A DNA stretch of 64,000 bases from Manduca sexta (lineage: Eukaryota > Arthropoda > Insecta > Lepidoptera > Sphingidae), in assembly GCF_014839805.1 (NCBI RefSeq), contig NC_051123.1:6492727-6556726 (forward strand), given 5' to 3'. Positions within the stretch are counted from its first letter, which is position 1. The number at the start of each line of letters is the position of its first letter. The notes under the pieces were generated by a model. The model was not told the DNA's origin. It searched no databases and was given only the letters and a program-made list of their open reading frames with translations. Below, in pieces: positions 36,565-47,664 of this stretch. A program made the translations under genes and the position numbers.

Positions 36565-37635
36565 AACAATTACACATTAAACCAAAAATAGATCGGTATA
36601 AAATATTTTTGATATTTGCACAGCTCTCGACTCACACTTATAAATAGGAACTTAGGACATAATTGTTGAAAGGACACGGCCGTCGTGTCGGTTCTTACGG
36701 TTTCAAATTGATGTCATTAGTGTTTGAAACAAAGTAGGTAAGAGCGTGAGCTACCTACGTAGTTAAACGTTGTAACACTGGTGTGTAATCATATTATATT
36801 AAGCCCTTTATCCACTGGATATATAGGCGCAAAAGCGTCGCCAGCTGATGGCCCGGTTGGGCAAATTATTTTGAAGAATGAGAAAAGTATGATTGTAGGT
36901 AAAGTCAAGAGCACATGTTCCTCCCCCACTTGCCTCTACAGCTTTAACAATAACATAGAGCGGAGCGTAATTAAGCGTACGGAACATTAGGAATGGAATT
37001 GGTGAATTCATTCGAGTTTCGACGTACGGGAATGATCGATCAAGCAAGTCAAAGACTGAGGACTTTGGTTGTTTTACATTTGGCAACTTTTTTAGAATCT
37101 CTTGGGGACAGCAGCTCCTCCCTGCCCTCCCTTAGCGACACCCTTGTGTAGGCGTGAAATCTGAATAAAGCATTAGATAGGGGTAACCGAAATCAGAAAC
37201 ATAATTTTTAAAACAGGATCTGCTAATATTTCTTGAATTGCAAAAGTTGGTGGGAGAAGGTCATCTCTAGGTCCATTTTTATCATTGGCTCTGTATAATA
37301 ATGGTTTTCTGTTCAATTTGGTTTTGCTTACTAAATCTAAATCTGAATTAAATATCCAAGCTACATTAACGAGACTATTTTAAAATTTAATAAAGAAGAC
37401 ACCAAAAAATATATTTGTCATTTGAAGTTGCGAATTCCTTATCTTACCTTTGTTAGACAAATTAAAAACTCTTTAATCAAGAAGTAGCAAGGTTCAGCTT
37501 AGCACAAGTGAAGGAAGCCATCATATATTTTCATAATGAATTTAATTTGTAAAGCTAAACATAGCAAAACTCAAAGAGCTCCATGTATCCTCGCCGTGAC
37601 CACGAAGTCTGCAAAGTCTTTGAAACGTCAGGAGA
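36565..37635. other. No gene supported
   Basis: Mixed AT-rich sequence with GC-richer patches at 36,820-36,960 and 37,095-37,150. Opposed open frames 36,781-36,990 (+) and 36,808-37,086 (-) overlap. Neither has a recognisable motif. Confidence 0.4.
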
Positions 37636-37638
37636 AAA

Positions 37639-37686
37639 TTAAAATATAAAAACCGCAATAATATCCGAAAAATAGTTTCATTTTAG
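37639..37686. mobile_element. Family K fragment
   Basis: AAAATATAAAAACCGCAATA, then ATATCCGAAAAATAGTTTCA, matches the right half of the palindrome at 34.6 kb (AATAAAAAACCGCTATAAAA, TCCGTAAAATAGTTT). Confidence 0.55.
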
Positions 37687-37981
37687 AGCTCTATGTAGAT
37701 ACAAACCTTAAATGATATTATAATAATAAATGGATAGTAAAACGCAACAACGGTATGCGTTAACAAAGGAGTGTGATTTGCAACAATTATGTTGTATCGA
37801 TTGTGTATAAACTAATTTGCCTATTTATCTGACCATTTTAGAACATTTGATATCTTCCGAAGTTGCGGTCCGTTGGTTGCGGTGTACCGCGCCTGGGAAA
37901 TCTTTATTAATATGTATATCGTGATATTATATTTATTTAGGTGTGATATTAATGGCATTCAGTTATAAATGTGATGTTTAT

Positions 37982-38080
37982 GATCAGCCCTGGATCTCAT
38001 TGCTTAGCACGGTCCTATAGGTACTTTGAGAGTTTAGCCTTTAGTCCACCACGCTAGCCTAGTGTGGTCTGGGTATCACA
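37982..38080 (-). mobile_element. SINE family E fragment, old
   Basis: GATCAGCCCTGGATCTCATT, then GCTTAGCACGGTCCTATAGG, CCTTTAGTCCACCACGCTAG and CCTAGTGTGGTCTGGGTA, follows the 3' third of family E read inversely. It is diverged and lacks the tRNA head. Confidence 0.65.
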
Positions 38081-38450
38081 TATTATTCTATTAAATAATT
38101 CAGCATATTTTATTTGCGGCATTTTTTTTATGTACTACCTCAGAAATTACTGTTTATATTTATTTTTCGTGGCCGGATATCCCATCGACAAAAAAAATAT
38201 ATTTGTAAAATCACCTGCAATAAGAGCAGGTTACTAGCCCGATAAGTATAAGTATTTTTTTATAATTGAAAGCTGATAAGGTACTCGCCTACGTGGTGCG
38301 ACGTCCAAAAATTTGTACAATAAACGAAGCGAAGTCCTCAGAAAAACAAAAGCCGTCTATTATATCTGCTAAATCACGTGTTAATATAATCTAACTAAAT
38401 AGCTTCAAAACCATGTCTTCAAGAAGACTGTGAATGATATCCGCTTGAAG

Positions 38451-38645
38451 ATTTTTTTTTATTGCTTTGAAAGACGAGACAAGCTTGCTGTTCGTCTGGT
38501 GGTAAGCGATATGACCGCCCATAAACAGTAGAAACACCATCCAACACCTTGAGTTACAAAGTATTGTTTGGTATTCCTCTGCGCTCGCCATCTTGAGACA
38601 TGAGATGTTAAGTCTTATTATGTCCAGTAGTTACACTGGCTTCAG
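38451..38645 (-). mobile_element. Family D retroposon tail
   Basis: It starts with a poly(T) (the poly(A) of the minus strand), then ATTGCTTTGAAAGACGAGAC, GTCTGGTGGTAAGCGATATG and CTGCGCTCGCCATCTTGAGA, ending near CAGTAGTTACACTGGCTTCA. It is close to the 16.5 kb copy. The open frame 38,391-38,591 is not a gene. Confidence 0.75.
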
Positions 38646-38649
38646 ATTT

Positions 38650-39500
38650 CGTAAAACCGACGAGATTTAATATAATTCGATCTGACGAGTTACAAATATT
38701 GATCGCTGATTAAGTAAGTAATCAATTGCGCACGAAAATTTCTAAAATACTATTTGTTTAGTACACGCCCAGTGTGACTAATGCTAGGGTCTTAGTATCG
38801 AAATGAGTAGAACATTCTAGATTCAAGCGTGATATATCCGAATGACGTGATAATATCACGCTCTGTTCTATTGTATAGACGGGTGCTGTGTGTCTTCTGT
38901 ATTTAATACTAAGAAGAAAAAATATGGAATTTAAAAAAAATCTTAATAACTTATAACTATATTATTTGTTAAGGTTTTCAAACTAAATAATCCTTATGAA
39001 GGCTTCTTTTAACCTAAATCGATTCTCTGCTGCAACCCAAAATCATAGATTTTTTTCCAACAATTTGAAGGGGATTAAAGCATTTTTAGTATCTAAATTG
39101 AAACTTCACACAGTAATTAATTAAAATAGGTACTGTCTATCGTAGTGACTAATTGTCAACAGATATTTGAAGCGTGTGAAATAAATACTTGCATAATGTT
39201 CAGATACCGATGTCTTGTCAACTGATAATGTTGATAAGTTTCGATCATATCACTATCAATACTGGGTTAGTTGTTCAATAAATTGCAGTATTGCCCCATT
39301 GGCCGCCACTCCCTTGCAATTTATACATCAAAATCATTTCAACCTTGCGAATCGAAAGGGCCCATGACCTCCCAAACGCTGTGGAAAACTATAAAGTACA
39401 TCGTTGTGTCATTTAAATATTTACCCTAGTTACATATCAGAGCGGTAACGGATGGTAATCAATCAAAGATGTCGAAGGTATGCAAGTTAATGAGAAATCC
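38650..39500. other. No gene or clear element
   Basis: AT-rich sequence. A short palindrome GACGTGATAATATCACG-like core lies near 38,845-38,860. Nothing else classifiable. Confidence 0.45.
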
Positions 39501-39507
39501 ATTTACG

Positions 39508-39715
39508 AAATACTAGATTTTTCTCGTGGCTCCGGCCGAATAAAAAGTTCTTCCGCGATAAAAAACCTACTACTTCTTCATACCATTATATTAATCAAGA
39601 ACAAGATATATTTGTGCATAAAATTCCATCCAAATCCATTTCAGTTTAGTTTCAAATCTATCCCAACATCTTCACAAACTTTTGTACAATTATTTGTGCC
39701 CATGATTGTAACAAA
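39508..39715 (+). repeat. Family H repeat
   Basis: GATTTTTCTCGTGGCTCCGG, CCGAATAAAAAGTTCTTCCG, CCAAATCCATTTCAGTTTAG and CTTCACAAACTTTTGTACAA recur in the H order. The open frame 39,480-39,731 runs along it and is not a gene. Confidence 0.6.
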
Positions 39716-39973
39716 GGTCGACCGATGTTGAAATTAAAATATAAAGTGGACAGAGTTGCTTCGTGGGCAGACGTTTGAACTACGCCACACCCAACCTGTC
39801 AGAATTCCATTCAGAACAACACAACCCAAGTTATTCGGTGTACAGTAGCATATTATTAATGTTGACAATAAACGTTATCTCTCAACGTTTTAAATGTAAT
39901 CTCTGGTTAATGGAGATTATATTCCTTCTTGTTTAACACGAACAATGAACTGTAAAATCACGATGAAATTTAT

Positions 39974-40284
39974 TATAATAATAATATCAGCCCTGTATTA
40001 TATACTTGCCCACTGCTGAGGACGGGCCTCCTCTACTACTGAGAGGGATTAGGCCTTAGTCCACCACGCTGGCCTAGTGTGGATTGGTAGACTTCACACA
40101 CCTTCGAAATTCCTATAGAGAACTTCTCAGATGAGCGGGTTTCCTCACGATGTTTTTCCACCATTAAAGCGAACGATAAATTCACAAAGAATACACACAT
40201 GATTTTAGAAAAGTCAGAAGTGTGTGCCTTGGGATTTGAACAGTCTTGACAGTCCGTTCCACACCCAACTAGGCTATCGCCGCT
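39974..40284 (-). mobile_element. SINE family E, full length with A and B boxes
   Basis: On the minus strand it starts AGCGGCGATAGCCTAGTTGG (A box at 40,266-40,277), then GTTCAAATCCC (B box, 40,231-40,241). It continues through the conserved body to CAGGGCTGATATTATTATTA. Compared with the 31.3 kb copy it is very similar along its whole length, so both are recent enough to align by eye. The open frame 40,036-40,329 is the SINE. Confidence 0.88.
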
Positions 40285-40329
40285 TTTCAATTTTGAAATT
40301 GAATTATAGAACGAATTATCTACAAACAA

Positions 40330-41445
40330 AAATATAGGACTCTAGTTCATTTAAAACGTTATGAAGACATCTACAATAAAGTTTTAAAAGTTTTCTAGTG
40401 AAATTTGTTATAAAAATATGTCTCCAAAATAATTAAAACAATAAAAATGACGATTACGGAACCCCAGCCTCAAGACTTAATACAAATCACTTGTCTATAG
40501 CGATAAAACAAAATATCCACTAAAAATGTCACCGTGATATACAACCGCTTTGGGCAATTACACCTTAACAGATTAAAATATAATAATTTAAGATTGTAAG
40601 TAGCTCTAAGTGATTCGAAAACGCCGGCGGCGCACGCAATTAATGTTGATCTTACCCAAGTACAATCAATTGCTATAAATGTCGACTTGTTTTTTGTTAA
40701 TGATGATTTAATACATCTGTACTTGTGTCATGATTTCGGTTTTATGCAAATTATGTTTATGGCACTTTGACCAATCAAGTAATAGGTACAAAACATTCAA
40801 AAGTATGCATGATTGTAAAAATACCTGAATAATTATTTTATGACTGGTTAAGTTAATTTCATTACAAACAGTTGTTAGAATATATTTCAAGATCTCTGGT
40901 GATCTCAATTGCTGTCCAAAATGAAATAAAGACTTCTACCGAGGTAAAGCCAACAAAACGGGAACAAATTGAATTGTGCCCATAACACCTCATATAACAC
41001 ATTTTAATGCTACCATACACTATAATAAATCCATTTATAATATAGAAATAAGTTTAATATAAATTAATTAAATTGTGATGAAACCTTGATGTACTCATAG
41101 ATACGAACGTTTAATTATCTAGATCGTAATCTTAGCGTAAATAGTTTATTTGCTAAAAAGTAAATGCACATGAACTAACAATTGCCAAGATTCATTTAAT
41201 AGAGATATCATCACCGCTGTAATTAACTATTTCGTTTTAACGCAGTATATTTAAATATGAAATAGTTTAAGCCGTTAATTACTCAAGCCAATTGAATATA
41301 TAAATGTTAAATTATATTTTAATTTCTGATTAAATAGAAAGTGTTAAACTTTTCCCTCACATTTTCACACTCACAAAATTATTTGCTGCTTAAATATTGT
41401 AAATTAGAAGCCTATTTTAATGTTTATCAATTAATACTTATTATA
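40330..41445. other. No gene or clear element
   Basis: AT-rich; the open frame 40,708-40,908 (-) has no recognisable motif. Confidence 0.5.
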
Positions 41446-41449
41446 ACTA

Positions 41450-41632
41450 GACGTGACCACGAACCGGAAGACGCAGAGTAGGCAGGCCCCCCACGAGATG
41501 GACCGACGACCTGGTGAGGGTCGCCGGAGTCCGATGGATGAGGGCGACCCAGAACCAGTCCCTATGGCGCTCAATGGGGAAGGCCTATATCCAGCAGTGG
41601 ACGATTTCCGGCTGAAATGATGATGATAACTA
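41450..41632 (+). mobile_element. RTE-like LINE C-terminus, intact frame
   Basis: From 41,466 to the TGA at 41,613-41,615 one frame stays open. It reads GRRRVGRPPTRWTDDLVRVA, then WMRATQNQSLWRSMGKAY and IQQWTISG-stop, followed by AATGATGATGATAA. This is the C-terminal tail and (TGA)n 3' end of an RTE-type LINE, 5'-truncated as is usual for target-primed reverse transcription. The local GC content is much higher than the flanks. It is the youngest-looking RTE piece here. Reverse transcriptase and endonuclease domains are absent. Confidence 0.85.
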
Positions 41633-42128
41633 AAGTCATTCAGTAACAAAATACGTGGAAGATAAATATTAATAACATCGCCGCATGTATTAAAGAGGGA
41701 AAAAAAGGAATGATTTATTTATCAGTCGTAAGTCGTAACACAAATAAATACAATTCCTTATTATAAGTACGCGCTAACCTTAACACCCGGTATCACTTGT
41801 GAACTAGTTACTACAAGGTCTCACAATGAATAAGGATGCAAAAACTACATATAATTGTGAACTATTAACACCCGTTACTAGAAACCGTCTGGGATTTATT
41901 GAATTAATTTATTCAATGTATGCAAGCCATTAAGTGATTAGTCATAAACTGCGCCAGTTTTCTTAGAATGTAATATAGCCCAAGTTCCTTATTACAATCA
42001 TTATTATAAGTCATAACTTCTTAGTTTTCAATAAGTATGAATTGTTGATTGGGCGTGGCTCGTCGAAGCGTACAATTTTTTTACAGATGCGTTGTCATCT
42101 TTAAGTTACAGAATAGTACTTCTGAAGA

Positions 42129-42412
42129 TTTTTTTATGTACGTGGCCGGCAATATGACCCCACTGTACCTGACGGTAAGTGGATTGGCGTCCAATAGAAT
42201 GTCGACTGACGAGAGATGATTGCCCACCGGCAGTCGACGGAATTATGCCGGCCTGTTAGAACCGGATATACAGAGGCTAATCGCGGAACGCGATACACTT
42301 AGTACATGGGCCACTATGGCGGGTTTTGACATTTTGTGTACGGTGGTCGCAGTCCTTGCGGATATAAAATATATCCGCCAGGCAAGCAAGCAAGATATAA
42401 GGCAGGCAAGCA
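42129..42412 (+). repeat. Family C repeat, copy 1
   Basis: ACGTGGCCGGCAATATGACC, CCTGACGGTAAGTGGATTGG, CAATAGAATGTCGACTGACG, GGAACGCGATACACTTAGTA and GCGGATATAAAATATATCCG define the copy. It ends in a small CAGGCAAGCAAG-type tandem stretch (42,379-42,412). An opposite copy lies 430 bases to the right (42,851-43,130), so the pair forms an inverted repeat. The open frame 42,220-42,528 is not a gene. Class unknown; no terminal inverted repeats or poly(A) seen. Confidence 0.7.
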
Positions 42413-42414
42413 AC

Positions 42415-42771
42415 ATAATTAAGATTGAAAAATATTGGTATCGAAGTGAAAATTATTATTATGTCAAGCCATGCTGTATTATGTGTTTAACCGAGATGGG
42501 AACACTGCATCACAGAAGAACGAGGTAAATGCTTTTATATTAATTTACAATTAATAAATTAGTAGACTTTATAACTACTCCTAGAAAGAAATATGTACCC
42601 TAAAATGTCTAAGCTCTAATTAACTATAAATGCCCCTTTAGTTATTGTATAACCTACATCATCATATAAGGACAAATAAACGGATATAGAACACCCTTGC
42701 GACTAAGAAACAATTAAGCATCGTACATATGATACAATATATATTTATACAACAAGCTACCTAGTTGTAGA
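42415..42771. other. Spacer between inverted family C copies
   Basis: AT-rich sequence with no feature of its own. It separates family C copy 1 from the J/C nested block and would be the loop of a C-C hairpin. Confidence 0.5.
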
Positions 42772-43266
42772 TACACTTAGCCACAAAAATAGCTGAACAA
42801 GTTTAAAACTTTAAATCGCGTACATACTTACTTTTATAGATAATTTTGCTGAAGGATATATTTTATATCCGGCCAGATTAAATACAGTGTTAAAACCCGC
42901 CATAGATGACCACATAAGTGTGTCGCATTCCGAGATCACCCTGTGTATCAAGGTGTTAAAACCCGCCCAGGGGATCACCCTGTGTATATCCGGTTCGAAG
43001 AGGCTGGCATAATTGTGTCGACTGCCGAGAGGTAATTATCTCTCGTCAGTCGACATTCTATTGGACATCATTCCACTTACCATCAGGTGCAGAGGAGTCA
43101 CTTTTCCGTGCACGTATTAAAAAATACCAACATTTTTTTCTTCACGAAACTAAACTCTAAAGAGATATACTTTGTTATATAAAAGACAAAAATATTTCGA
43201 TTAAATTTATGTGTAGACGTGATTTGAAATTTCGTATTTGTTCAGTTACTTTTGTGACTGACTGTA
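42772..43266. mobile_element. Mariner-like MITE (family J) split by a family C copy
   Basis: The left end TACACTTAGCCACAAAAATA and right end TTTTGTGACTGACTGTA match the ends of the compact 207-bp element at 57,395-57,601 (TACAGTCAGCCACAAAAGTA...GTGGCTGACTGTA). Internal TTTAAAACT stretches near the left end also match. The length is swollen to ~495 bp because ~280 bp of family C lies inside. TA ends fit Tc1/mariner. No transposase. Confidence 0.6.
42851..43130 (-). repeat. Family C repeat, copy 2, nested
   Basis: Read on the minus strand: CACGGAAAAGTGACTCCTCT, GCACCTGATGGTAAGTGG, TCCAATAGAATGTCGACTGA, then CGGATATAAAATATATCC at the end, as in copy 1. It also carries an internal duplication: GTGTTAAAACCCGCC occurs twice (near 42,888 and 42,952), each followed or preceded by GATCACCCTGTGTAT. 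It lies inside the J element and so inserted after it. Confidence 0.7.
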
Positions 43267-43269
43267 CTA

Positions 43270-44295
43270 CAAACTCGCACTGCAAGGCCGCTGATAAATT
43301 CCCGGACGTACAAATTCGCATACCAATGATATACAGGGTGTGTATTATTTATTATTCCGTCTGCAAATGCGTTTCTTTATAATAGCGCTCTAAAGCATGT
43401 CACATATATTATGGTGTCAACAACACAAAATGAATAAACAAATACATTTTGCTACAGTAACTGTCAACTTATCAACTTTTTATGAGCAATTTAGTGACAG
43501 TTCTTAGCACTCATTTGTGACATATTTTAATACAACAATCCTCAACCACTCCCCACCGATCCCTAAACCCGATTTCTTTTCTTCAACTTATCCATCATTC
43601 TCTTAGTTTTACAAGTATTTATAACCAGTGATTACTTACCATTAGGTCACCCACTAAGGTACTCTTTTGACATATTTAGTATGAAGAAGAAATTCAAAAA
43701 ATCATCAGCCTGTATGTCAGTTCTGAATGTTGATTGCAAACGAGATTACAATCAATGCAGTACATACGCGTACGTGTGTGTTACAACATATCAGATGTAA
43801 CGTGAATGAGATGCGGAAACAATAAGAATTCAGACGATGATTTTTGTATTTTGTTCGCACGATATTCATGAGTTATACGGTTTGGTAGTGCCAAATAAAC
43901 TTTATTGCGACTTATTATTTATATCAAGATCCTGCACTTCTGGAAGAAGTTGGACTGGCTAGACCCATAGCCGGCATCCAACGGCCCGGCCTACTACGGG
44001 CTAAGTGCGGAAAAAAGAGCCTCCCAACATAGAACATTATATCATAATTTTTCTAATTCAATTTTTATTATTTCTCTTTATATTTATAGGTAATGAAATA
44101 GTACCTGACCGATGTCTGTACGTTGCAGATATTGAAGAAAAACTAATATGCAGAAACTTTATTAGAGCAACATAAGCTAAAACAATAGAATTGTTGTGTG
44201 TCGGTATGTTTGTACATCCATATTAGCTCATTTGTATTGTGGCTTATAAACCCTATTGCTTTTTACCAGACTTCCAGAAGCCGATACCTTAACAC
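43270..44295. other. No gene supported
   Basis: AT-rich apart from 43,950-44,030, where GCCGGCATCCAACGGCCCGG and TAGACCCATAGCC suggest a scrap of an unknown transposon. Confidence 0.4.
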
Positions 44296-44300
44296 GGTAG

Positions 44301-44325
44301 TTTATTTATTTATTTATTTATTTAA
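44301..44325. repeat. (TTTA)n microsatellite
   Basis: Six units of TTTA in a row. They are followed by AGGACCTCCAACAAAGGATA, a sequence that looks like the end of a retroelement whose tail this microsatellite would be. Confidence 0.8.
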
Positions 44326-44544
44326 GGACCTCCAACAAAGGATACACGGCATATAATTAATACAATGTCGTAATATTGGTATAATTAACAATGTGACGTG
44401 CTTCTTCAATTAAAGGAGACCACAGCATGCAAATTTATGTATTAATACAGCGGCAAAAATAATAATATTTGTTACTAATAAAATTTAGAATAACAACGAT
44501 AATAGTTAATAAAAATAATTATAACAATAATAGTTGCACAACGT

Positions 44545-44575
44545 ACATAATACAACTACGCTACGCCACCGAGCC
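44545..44575 (-). mobile_element. SINE family B head fragment
   Basis: ATAATACAACTACG and CTACGCCACCGAGCC match the inverse of the tRNA-like head of family B (CAATACAACTACGCCACCGAGGCAGTC). Only about 30 bases remain. Open frame 44,469-44,660 is not a gene. Confidence 0.45.
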
Positions 44576-44999
44576 AATAACTTTAATAAAAATTACAATA
44601 ACACCATGTAAATTAAACTGCCATTCTATAAACCGCCCTAAAATTCTTCAGAAGCAATAAAATTTCTTAACGATTTCCTCTACACGCCTACAACTGTGAA
44701 GTTATTCATAACACCATTAGTTTAATATTTACAATTTATCTCTCACGATTGAATTTTTACGTGCAATAGATACAAAGGTGTGTGCGGAATGAAGTTTATA
44801 AAACATATTTCGAAATTAACCATTTATTTTCAATTTAAACAAAAGTTGACAATATATCGCAAGAAATATATACCAAAAACAAATTAAATACCTACTGCAA
44901 TATTATGTACAAAATATTCATCAAGAAAACAAATAAATTCCAACATTCCAAGAAGAGAAAAAACAGCCAAATGTAGTAATATATACTATTATATAAAGC

Positions 45000-45245
45000 T
45001 AAAGACTTTGTATGATTAAAAGCGGTAATCTCAGGAACTACTAAGCCGCTTGAAATTTTTTTCACTAATAGGAAACTATTGTTTTTTCCTTGAATTATAC
45101 TGTGTTGTTAGAATGATTTCAGTAAATTGTGTGAGAAAACTAAATTATTCTTAAATGCTATAGGCCACTTTTTATTGCGGGGAAATATTTAAATGGGATT
45201 TTTTTTATTCGGGCGAAATCGCAGGCAAAAGCTATTCACAAGTAT
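45000..45245 (-). repeat. Family H repeat, inverted
   Basis: On the minus strand it begins ATAGCTTTTGCCTGCGATTT, CGCCCGAATAAAAAAAATCC and passes AAGTGGCCTATAGCATTTAA, then a 'TACTGAAATCATTCTAACAA' stretch, matching the H order. Diverged. Confidence 0.5.
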
Positions 45246-45254
45246 AACCTAAGT

Positions 45255-45545
45255 TTTTTTATTGCAGTTGAATGACGAGACTGGCAAGTCGCGCGCCTGA
45301 TGGTAAGCGATACGACCACTTATGAACAGTAGCATCACCATACAGAACTTTGAATTACAAACAACTACGTGGCATTTCTGTGCGCTAGACACCCTGAGAC
45401 ATAGGATGTTAAGTCTTATTCTCAGTAATTATTCTAGCTACATTTTCTTCATACTGGAACCCAATAGTGCATAACTACTGCTGCTTGGCGGTAGAAATAG
45501 ACTCTACGGTGGTACCCAGACGGCCCCTCGAATATGAAAGACCTT
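45255..45545 (-). mobile_element. Family D retroposon, longer copy
   Basis: It starts TTTTTTTATTGCAGTTGAAT, then GCCTGATGGTAAGCGATACG, GTTAAGTCTTATTCTCAGTA, CTGCTGCTTGGCGGTAGAAA and GGTGGTACCCAGACGG. It corresponds to most of the 56.1-56.4 kb copy in reverse. It extends ~100 bases further 5' than the 38.5 kb copy. Confidence 0.7.
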
Positions 45546-45551
45546 CCAGCC

Positions 45552-45602
45552 TGAGACCTAAACCCTCTCTGTAGTAGAGGAAACCGTGCCTAGCAGTACG
45601 CC
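45552..45602 (+). mobile_element. SINE family E fragment
   Basis: GAGACCTAAACCCTCTCTGT, AGTAGAGGAAACCGTGCCTA and GCAGTACGCC match the 3' part of family E (CCTAATCCCTCTCAGTAGTA, GAGGAGGCCCGTGCTCAGCA), in opposite orientation to the family D copy it abuts. Confidence 0.55.
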
Positions 45603-45609
45603 AGTGTAC

Positions 45610-46280
45610 AAAAATTTAACACAGAACTAGTATCCATTAGACATCAAGTACAAGCATCAACTTCACAACATACAAGGCAATTAACATAATTCCAATGGCC
45701 TTTCTTTAATTGCAAGTGTTCGCGTATTAATACATCGTTATAATAATAATAGTAATTTAAATACTTAAAAATTATACGTTTAAAACTCAACGCTGATCGT
45801 GAACCCCAATCAAATTGTAATTATACGTCATTTGATCTCGTAATTATAACAAAATACCTCGAATTAATTTTATTAAGGACTTAAATTACTTTTGTAACTA
45901 TTTTTTAACAGTAAACTCCCTTTTAAGTTATTGGTGCTGAACAATTTGGGTGCCATACCATCAGGAAAAACTACGGTTGTCATTTCTATCTGATTGTATC
46001 CGTCCAGTAACAATATTGCATTTAATTGTACCAGTACAAACAGAAAATCTTAATTAATAACCACATGAATGGTCTACAAGTCAATTTCTTGCGTTGTCAT
46101 TTGATTTGGAACATTACACAAGCCAACTGCAAAATCATTATCAACAGGTGTTGCATTACACAATCCATTTATACATGATAAATGTAGTTATAACTATATA
46201 TTAAATGTTGCGTATCGTTACAGTCAATGACACTTCATTTACGAGGTTCATGAAGAATGGTCATAATGTCATTGGTCATT
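45610..46280. other. No gene or clear element
   Basis: AT-rich sequence without classifiable repeats or coding signal. Confidence 0.5.
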
Positions 46281-46284
46281 GCTA

Positions 46285-46440
46285 GTGGTAGGATGAATTT
46301 TATATCCGCCCGGATAGCAACGCCCGTACACAAAATGTTAAAACCCGCCATAGCAGCTCTCGTAAGTGCGTCGCGCTCCGGGATCAGCCTGTGTAGATCC
46401 GGTTCCAATATAGTTCCGGATACAAGTCTTGAGTATGCGT
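46285..46440 (-). repeat. Family C repeat, copy 3
   Basis: ATTTTATATCCGCCCGGATA, GTTAAAACCCGCCATAGCAG, GTGCGTCGCGCTCCGGGATC and TGTGTAGATCCGGTTCC match the inner half of copy 2. The open frame 46,257-46,463 lies over it and is not a gene. Confidence 0.7.
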
Positions 46441-46444
46441 GTGT

Positions 46445-47585
46445 GTATTTCTTAATTTCGTAGGAGAGTAATACTTCTCAGCATCAAGTTGGCCGAGTCT
46501 GCGCGATGCCTTAATGACTTCATAAGTCCGCACATCACTCGTTAAGTAAACAAAAAAGTCGAAGTTCCCACCAAAAGTCGTTTTTTAATTATTCAGGTAG
46601 AAAAAACTAATTTACTCGATATTACGTTGCCAAAGAGGGTTGACGATGCAGTAACTAGTAATTTATTCTCGTGGAAAGTGTCAGGGCCCATCTATTTTTA
46701 GGCTTAAAGTGTTGACTGCAATCGTTGTGCCATCCTCTCTTAAGAGACAAGGTTTTTAACAGAAAACTTATTATATAGTTTCAATTCTTTTTTAACATGG
46801 GCCAGCAAACCAGCTCGTGGTTAACTGGAGTAAAGTGACCTCTACTGCCAATAACTCATAATGCCCAAAGTGTAATCGATGCGCTACCAGCCCTGAACAA
46901 GTATTAACAGCTAATATTAATTCCCTGTATATTCTACCTATCTGCTCGCACTAGCCCATTCATACTATAAACAAAATATAACAATTAAATGTTTTCAAGG
47001 TGCCCCTAACACTAAGAATAAATTAGAACATCCGTCATTGCAATAATAAAGTGACGAAAAATGTAACATGGAATTACTTTAATAAGAATCCGTCCTTAAA
47101 ACACGAGGTCGAAGATCGAGACGTGACACAACGCTCGTACTTAGCCAGACTTGATACGTCACGACTTACCCATTCGATTTTTTACGTAGTCTATAAAATG
47201 TTTGCAAACTTCAATAAGTGTGGTGTATGTGGAAATATAATTATGTTTTGTCAGTTAACACAGTACAAAAGTTCCAATGCGTGAAATAGTTTATTTTTGA
47301 GACAAAACTTTATATTTTTTCTTCAGTCATAGTTGTTGTATACATTGCCAGAAATCTTACTTGTACAACACAACAAAAACGTTACCGCAAATTGTCAACG
47401 AGCTGTCATAATTTGTCATGCCATGATATAAAAACAAATGGTGTTTTTACATGACTACAGTAAGAACTAAGAAGAAAGAAATTTTAATCTTAGTAGCTGT
47501 TTGTGTCAATAATGAAATACCTCGTAATTACAAATATGTCTAAATTACATAAGCAATTTCAACTTCAAAATTTTCTGAGCTTATT
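46445..47585. other. No gene supported
   Basis: AT-rich. The open frame 47,051-47,284 (+) has no recognisable domain. Confidence 0.45.
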
Positions 47586-47588
47586 ATC

Positions 47589-47662
47589 TTATCCGATGTT
47601 GAACAATCAAAATCAATCCAATGTCTAACATTCACGTAAACATAAGAAATTATCCGATGTTG
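47589..47662. mobile_element. Family K scrap between 13-bp direct repeats
   Basis: TTATCCGATGTTG occurs exactly at 47,589-47,601 and 47,650-47,662. The 48 bases between contain AATGTCTAACATTCACGTAA and ACATAAGAA, inverse to the left flank of the K element at 34.5 kb. The layout looks like a short insertion with a target duplication. A K-internal repeat is the alternative. Confidence 0.45.
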
Positions 47663-47664
47663 TT

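Noticed and set aside
40036..40329. 97-codon frame on the minus strand
   Set aside because: It lies wholly on SINE family E, which is non-coding.
42220..42528. 102-codon frame on the plus strand
   Set aside because: It is read-through of family C copy 1. Other C copies are not open in the same frame.
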